Below are positions 60,223-64,000 of a stretch of 64,000 nt of DNA, one piece after another. Under the pieces are notes generated by a model. That model was not told where the DNA came from and did no database searches. It was given only the letters and a program-made list of their open reading frames with translations. How positions within the stretch are numbered: the stretch's first letter is position 1; each line of letters opens with the position of its first letter. The translations under genes and the position numbers were made by a program. The DNA is from Micromonospora solifontis (GTDB lineage Bacteria > Actinomycetota > Actinomycetes > Mycobacteriales > Micromonosporaceae): the NCBI RefSeq assembly GCF_003725545.1, contig NZ_RJLN01000009.1, forward strand, positions 37,815 to 101,814. The letters are read 5' to 3'.

Positions 60223-60548
60223 CGTCCCTCCACCTTCGACTGGTTGGAGCTGATCTGGAGCTTCCCCTGCGGCGCGGACGCCGCGTTCAGGCACAACCCC
60301 ACGCTGGTGTCCAGCAGCACCGGGTCGCCGGCGGTGACCCGGGTGGCCGGGGCCTGCCAGCGCACCGTCGTGCACGGGCTGGCGACGGTGCCGACCACGA
60401 ACGGGCAGCCGCTGATCGTCGCGCTGTCGGAGACCACCAGCACCGCCGCGCCGTCCGCCAACACCCGGTCCTGGCCGGCGGTGAAGCTCGCCGAGCCGCC
60501 GTGCGGGCAGGTCGCCACGGTGGCGGTGGTCAACAGGTAGCCGGGCAT
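60219..60548 (-). CDS. PAAR-like spike-tip protein of the eCIS
   Basis: This is a 109-residue protein with a run of short beta strands, four conserved cysteines and a CPHGG motif near the N-terminus, followed by VLADGAAVLVVSDSATISGCPF and a PCTTVRW turn. These features match the PAAR-like (DUF4280-type) proteins of the Afp10 kind that cap the spike and often carry the first cargo. It lies between the OB-fold spike gene and the gp25 gene, as in other eCIS clusters. ATG 60548 sits one base after the preceding stop. Confidence 0.8.
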   Translation of the reverse strand: MPGYLLTTATVATCPHGGSASFTAGQDRVLADGAAVLVVSDSATISGCPFVVGTVASPCTTVRWQAPATRVTAGDPVLLDTSVGLCLNAASAPQGKLQISSNQSKVEGR

Positions 60549-60549
60549 G

Positions 60550-61032
60550 TCACTTCACCACCAGTGCGCCGTCGTTGATGTCGACCTGCCCGTTGCGCAT
60601 GACGATGGTCGCGCCGGAGCCGTTGTCGACGCGTACGCCGTCGTCGTCGAGGGTGATGACCGGACCCGCCGAGGAGGTGACGGTGAGCGCGCCGTCGGCG
60701 TCGGACAGCTCCAGCCGGTGCCCGCCGGGGGTGAGCAGGACGACGGTGTCCGGCCCGGCGCCCGGCACCGCCTGGCCGGCGCTCCAGTTCGCCCCCGACC
60801 AGACCGGCTGCGCGGACAGGTCGCCGCGCGGCCACTGCACGAGCACGGCCGCGCCCACCGGGGGCACCAGCGCGAAGCCGCAGCCGTCCCCGGCGTACGG
60901 CAGCGCGGGCAGGCACCAGCCGGTCGGGCCGTCCAGCAGTTCGGGAACGTCCACCTTGATCCGGCACTTCTTCTCCGGGTCGTCGTTGTCGTGCACGGTG
61001 CCGGGGAACAGCCCGAGGTAGCCGCCGTTCAC
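60550..61032 (-). CDS. Phage baseplate assembly protein V-like (OB-fold spike) of the eCIS
   Basis: This 160-residue protein has a gpV/gp5 OB-fold (YLGLFPGTVHDNDDPEKKCRIKVDVP, ALVPPVGAAVLVQWPRGD, PVWSGANW) and a short beta-prism-like tail (LTVTSSAGPVITLDDDGVRV, TIVMRNGQVDI) that would form the central spike. In VgrG and Afp8 this part is fused to a gp27-like hub. Here the hub is a separate protein encoded just upstream, with a GTGA overlap. GTG 61032 is chosen; a longer frame would run deep into the hub gene. Confidence 0.9.
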   Translation of the reverse strand: MNGGYLGLFPGTVHDNDDPEKKCRIKVDVPELLDGPTGWCLPALPYAGDGCGFALVPPVGAAVLVQWPRGDLSAQPVWSGANWSAGQAVPGAGPDTVVLLTPGGHRLELSDADGALTVTSSAGPVITLDDDGVRVDNGSGATIVMRNGQVDINDGALVVK

Positions 61033-62123
61033 AGCGCCACCGCCGCGGCCAGGGCGGCCAGGCCGCCGGCGCCGGCCGGTCCGCTGCCCAGGGCGTTGCG
61101 GATCAGGCCCAGCGCCTGGCTGTGCCCGCCGGGGGTGATGGTGTGCCGCACCGACTTCACCAGCCAGAGTCCGTCCAGCGTCGGGCCGAGCCCGGCGACG
61201 GTGACGGTGCGGCGGGCGCGGACCAGCGGCATGTCGGGGGCGGTCAGCGTGGTGGCCAGGGACGCGCCGAACGCGCTGCGCTCGGCCATCGCCGTCGCGG
61301 TGGTCCGGGCGTCCAGCACGCTGATCCCGGCCGCGGCGTGGGTACGGATCAGGGTGGCCCCGCCGAGCGAGCGGGGTCCCATCGCGTTGCCGGTGCCCGG
61401 GTCGCTCGCCACGTCGGTGTCGGTGGTGCCCGGGACCGTCCGGGTCAGGTGCACCTCCTGCCCGGCGAGCAGTTGCACGGACGCCGTGGCCGGGCCGCCG
61501 AGCTCGCCGTAGCCCAGCCGGAGCGTGCCCTGCGCCGCCGCGGTCGGGTTGATCCGCCGGAACACCCCGGTGACCACCCCGTCGATCGACTCGACGTGCA
61601 GGTCGAACCCGTTGCGCCCGGCGAGGCCCCGCAGGAAGGCCCAGTCGGTGCCGCTCTGCTGCGGCGAGTAGGTGGCCGAATCGGTGCCGGCCGGGGTGGA
61701 CTCGACCCGCGCGGCGAGACCGTACTGCCCGAACAGGGTCTGCGCGATCGTCGAGTCGGTGGTGTCCTGCCACAGCCGCTGCACGTCGCGGCGGTCCATC
61801 TCGACGCTGCGGTCCATCCCCTCCACGGTGAGGGTGGACAGCCCGCCGGGGGTGAAGTTCCAGTTCGCGCTCACGCTGCGCGCGTCGAGCTCGTAGCTGG
61901 TGTCGCCTCGGCTCACCCGTACCGTGAACGGGGTGGCCGGCGCGACCAGGGCGTCCAACGAACTGTGCCAGGCGCTGTTGTTGTCGGTGTCCATCGCGAC
62001 GGTGACGCTGGCCTTGTCCGGGCTGCCCAGCGACTCCTCGACGCTGACGCTCCGCACCAGGTCCAGTTGCTTCGCGGTCAACGGCGCGCCGGCGACGGTG
62101 ATCACGGTCCGGGTGTCAGGCAT
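61029..62123 (-). CDS. Phage late-control D / gp27-like hub protein of the eCIS
   Basis: This 364-residue protein resembles gpD and the hub half of VgrG: an N-terminal domain with SVSVEESLGSPDKASVTVAMD, then ESTPAGTDSATYSPQQSGTDWAFLRGLAGRNGFDLHVE, the QS-x-x-W-x-F-L-x-x-L-A motif typical of this family, and a C-terminal beta-domain (ARRTVTVAGLGPTLDGLWLVKSVRHTI). It would form the trimeric ring between inner tube and spike. It overlaps the LysM gene by 8 bases and the gpV-like gene by 4. Confidence 0.9.
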   Translation of the reverse strand: MPDTRTVITVAGAPLTAKQLDLVRSVSVEESLGSPDKASVTVAMDTDNNSAWHSSLDALVAPATPFTVRVSRGDTSYELDARSVSANWNFTPGGLSTLTVEGMDRSVEMDRRDVQRLWQDTTDSTIAQTLFGQYGLAARVESTPAGTDSATYSPQQSGTDWAFLRGLAGRNGFDLHVESIDGVVTGVFRRINPTAAAQGTLRLGYGELGGPATASVQLLAGQEVHLTRTVPGTTDTDVASDPGTGNAMGPRSLGGATLIRTHAAAGISVLDARTTATAMAERSAFGASLATTLTAPDMPLVRARRTVTVAGLGPTLDGLWLVKSVRHTITPGGHSQALGLIRNALGSGPAGAGGLAALAAAVAL

Positions 62124-62379
62124 CGGGCACCGCCAGCATCGTGCCCGGCTCCTCCAGGGTGAGCGCGTCGGCGGCCGGGTTCGCGTCGGCGATCACCCAC
62201 CATCGGGTGCTGTCGTTCAACGCGGCCGCGGCGAGCAGGTCGAGCCGGTCACCGGCGCGGACCGGATAGACCACGTCGGCCCTCGGCGCGACGCTGATCC
62301 GCGGGGTCGACATCGGCCGGGTCGTGCCGTCGTCCTGCGCCACGTCCAGCTGCGGCTGGTCCGCGTACCGGCCGGTCAC
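62116..62379 (-). CDS. LysM-domain tail protein of the eCIS
   Basis: This 87-residue protein has a LysM-type C-terminal half (VVYPVRAGDRLDLLAAAALNDSTRWWVIADANP) ending in EEPGTMLAV. In Afp7-type proteins the same LysM module is the C-terminal part of the tube-end protein. Here it is a free-standing gene after the CIS-tube-like one, with 4-base overlaps on both sides. It probably sits at the junction of inner tube and hub. Confidence 0.88.
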   Translation of the reverse strand: MTGRYADQPQLDVAQDDGTTRPMSTPRISVAPRADVVYPVRAGDRLDLLAAAALNDSTRWWVIADANPAADALTLEEPGTMLAVPDA

Positions 62380-62999
62380 AGCATCAGCTCCACGCCCTGG
62401 GCGATGCCGACGGTGGCGCTGGCGGTGCGTACCGCCTGGTAGGCCGTCGCCAGCACGGTCGCCAGCTTCATGTCCTCGCTGAGGTCCCGGCCGCGCAGCA
62501 CGGTCAGCGACAGGTCCACGGTGGCCTGCACGGGTTGCAGCAGCGCGTCGAAGCCGGTCTCGTGGATGGTGCAGCTGTCCACCCGGACCGGGACGATCCG
62601 CTCCAGGCTCCAGGCGAGCACCACCAGCGGCAGTGACGGCGCGGGCACCGGCGGGGCACCGCCGCCACCGCCGCCGAGCGCACCGGCGACCGCCCCGACC
62701 AGCGCCGCCAGCCCGCCGCCGCCCGGCTCCAACAACCCCTCGATGGTCGCCAGCAGGGGGCCGATGCCGAGCGCCCCGGTGATCGGCTTGTCGATCGCGT
62801 CCAGCGCGTCGAGTTCGATCTTCAACGTGTACGACTCCACCGGCGGCCCGCCCACCCGCAGCCCGGACCCGCCGGACGTCCCGGACTGCACCCGCAGCAC
62901 CCGGGTGACCTCGGCCGGGTTGTACTGGAACGGCACCAGGCTCGGCACCATCCCCGCCACCGGGTCGGAGAAGGACAGCAGCATCCCGCGCATCAACAT
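62376..62999 (-). CDS. Contractile injection system tube-end (CIS_tube/Afp7 N-terminal-like) protein
   Basis: This is a 207-residue protein. The N-terminus (FSDPVAGMVPSLVPFQYNPAEVTRVL) with the FQYNPxE motif is the signature of the CIS tube-initiation family (Afp7 N-terminal part). A hydrophobic, Gly/Pro-rich insert (~85-125) is unusual, and the C-terminal part (RIVPVRVDSCTIHETGFDALLQPVQATVDLSLTVL) again follows the family. It should link the hub to the first ring of the inner tube. ATG 62999 has GGGAG upstream and overlaps the preceding small gene by 7 bases. Confidence 0.87.
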   Translation of the reverse strand: MLMRGMLLSFSDPVAGMVPSLVPFQYNPAEVTRVLRVQSGTSGGSGLRVGGPPVESYTLKIELDALDAIDKPITGALGIGPLLATIEGLLEPGGGGLAALVGAVAGALGGGGGGAPPVPAPSLPLVVLAWSLERIVPVRVDSCTIHETGFDALLQPVQATVDLSLTVLRGRDLSEDMKLATVLATAYQAVRTASATVGIAQGVELML

Positions 63000-63169
63000 G
63001 ACCCGCTCCCCGGTCCGTGGTGATCCCCTGTCACGTGCTCGGCGACGGCCCGCGCGACGGTCGCCTCCGGCCCGTCCGGCCAGGCCCGCCCGGCCAGCGC
63101 GGCCTCGATCGCGGCGCGCAGCAGACCCGGCTCGGGCGGCGCGTCGACGGTCACGTGGATATCGGTCAC
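62993..63169 (-). CDS. Small conserved-position eCIS protein of unknown function
   Basis: This 58-residue protein has a short beta-strand-like start (TDIHVTVDAPPEP) and an amphipathic helix (~17-45), and ends in a Cys. It does not clearly match a known family. Many eCIS operons have a tiny gene at this place, between the AAA+ ATPase and the tube-end gene, and some of those are DUF5908 proteins. Similarity to DUF5908 is not evident by eye. GTG 63169 has GGAGGCACC in front and overlaps the ATPase stop in GTGA. Confidence 0.65.
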   Translation of the reverse strand: MTDIHVTVDAPPEPGLLRAAIEAALAGRAWPDGPEATVARAVAEHVTGDHHGPGSGSC

Positions 63170-64000
63170 CGGTGCCTCCGGGCGGTCGGTGGACGGCGGC
63201 TCTTCTCCAGCTCGCGGCGCACGGCGGCGTGCAGGTGCTCGGACCGCACCTCCGTGCCCGCGGCGATGGCGCTGACCGTGGCGGCCAGCGCGGCGGCCCG
63301 GATGGTGGCCCCGGACAGCTCCTCGCGGGCGACCGCCGCGGTGTCCGCGCCGGGCAGATGGCGGCGCCAGAGCAGTTCCCGCTCGTCGTGGTCGGGCGGG
63401 TCGAACCGGACGGCGAGCCGGATCCGCCGGGCGAACGCGTCGTCCAGCGCGGACGGGCGGTTGCTGGTCAGCACCACCACGCCGGTGTGCACCTCGATGC
63501 GCTGCAACAGGTGGTCGATCTCCAGGTTGGCGTACCGGTCGCGGGCATCGCTGACCTCGCCCCGCTTGCCGAACAGCCCGTCCGCCTCGTCGAAGAGCAG
63601 CACCGCCCCGGCGGTCGCGGCGTCGCGCAGCACGGCGTCGAGGTTGCGCTGGGTCTCCCCGAGCCACTTGGTCACCACCCGGGCCAGGTCGACGACCCAC
63701 AGGTCGCGGCCGATCGCCGCGGCGACCGCCTCGGCCGCGGCGGTCTTGCCGGTGCCGGACGGCCCGTGGAACAGCGCGATGACGGCCCGGCCCCGCCGGC
63801 CGGTGAACCCCAGCCGGTCGTGCGCGGCGGCGGCGTGGCGGGCGTGCGCGACGAGGTCCCGCACCGCGGCGAGGGTCGCCGGGGGGAGGACGAGGTCGTC
63901 GAGCGTGGTGGCCGGCGGCAGCCGGCGGGCGAGCCCACCCGGGTCGTGGCGGGGCTGGGCGCGCAGCGCCGCGCTGACGTCCCGGGCGGTCGCGGCCCGG
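63166..64000 (-). CDS. AAA+ ATPase of the eCIS (Afp15-like), 5' end outside window
   Basis: This is the C-terminal ~278 codons of an AAA+ ATPase; the frame is open to the right edge, so the gene begins beyond 64000. It shows LVLPPATLAAVRDLVAHARHAAAA, Walker A GPSGTGKTAAAEAVA, VVTKWLGETQRNLDAVL, Walker B VLLFDEADGLFGKR, sensor-1 VVLTSNRPSALD and the arginine finger AFARRI. This is the ClpB/FtsH-like remodelling ATPase found in every eCIS operon (Afp15 in the antifeeding prophage), proposed to help assembly or cargo loading. A GTG inside this frame at 63864 is not the real start, because the domain upstream is homologous. Confidence 0.92.
   Translation of the reverse strand, partial: RAATARDVSAALRAQPRHDPGGLARRLPPATTLDDLVLPPATLAAVRDLVAHARHAAAAHDRLGFTGRRGRAVIALFHGPSGTGKTAAAEAVAAAIGRDLWVVDLARVVTKWLGETQRNLDAVLRDAATAGAVLLFDEADGLFGKRGEVSDARDRYANLEIDHLLQRIEVHTGVVVLTSNRPSALDDAFARRIRLAVRFDPPDHDERELLWRRHLPGADTAAVAREELSGATIRAAALAATVSAIAAGTEVRSEHLHAAVRRELEKSRRPPTARRHR

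Noticed and set aside
1..64000. CRISPR arrays, insertion sequences or transposases
   Set aside because: No regularly spaced repeats and no transposase-like proteins were seen on either strand; the only clear tandem repeat is the coding one at 49340-49411.

Overview
The window is very GC-rich (over 70% by eye), with long genes, GTG and TTG starts, 4-base stop/start overlaps, Tat-type secretion, a fused acyl-CoA carboxylase and TAGGCT-like -10 boxes. This points to an actinomycete. A member of the Micromonosporaceae fits best, but that is inference from gene content only.

Region A (1-24.6 kb, + strand) is the right-hand part of a hybrid NRPS/PKS biosynthetic cluster that enters from the left. 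In order it carries: the end of an NRPS (A-T); a PKS module with the unusual order KS-AT-KR-DH-ACP and a malonyl-type AT; an NRPS module C-A-MT-T whose pocket code reads as glycine, so predicted N-methylglycine; a C-A*-T-C protein whose A domain has lost its catalytic motifs; a PvdE/SyrD-type cyclic-peptide exporter; a type II thioesterase; a C*-A protein with a dead C domain, an intact Asn-like A domain and no carrier; an AsnO/VioC-type Fe/2-oxoglutarate oxygenase; and an MMPL exporter. The broken A* and the carrier-less A look complementary: the free A probably charges the carrier of the broken module, possibly with (hydroxy)asparagine. A perfect 15-bp inverted repeat closes the region.

Region B (24.6-46.4 kb) is mixed and chromosomal: methylmalonyl-CoA epimerase; an orphan sugar-type ABC ATPase and a Tat-exported substrate-binding protein without permeases; a redox group (small protein, thioredoxin-like protein, MsrA); a decayed epoxide hydrolase; an LtrA membrane protein; a 1820-residue single-chain acyl-CoA carboxylase; a secreted GHL10-like glycosidase; a BacNav-like voltage-gated channel; a GT2 transferase; a polytopic membrane protein; a DUF2804 protein; and a secreted GH18 chitinase. 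The LtrA gene and the channel gene are each preceded by a tiny ORF that overlaps their start codon by 4 bases.

Region C (46.9-64 kb) holds an extracellular contractile injection system (eCIS, phage-tail-like). A tightly overlapping minus-strand operon runs from an AAA+ ATPase (cut by the right edge) through tube-end, LysM, spike-hub, OB-fold spike, PAAR-like tip, gp25, two baseplate-J-type proteins and a tail-protein-I-like protein to a DUF6519/beta-helix protein. Sheath and inner-tube genes should lie beyond 64 kb. Converging on it is a 1074-residue + strand protein with an N-terminal DUF4157 (HExxH) domain, a Gly-rich hydrophobic centre, a Gln-rich tandem repeat and a C-terminal HNH-like region. 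It is a strong candidate for the cargo or toxin of this system and is the most interesting item in the window.
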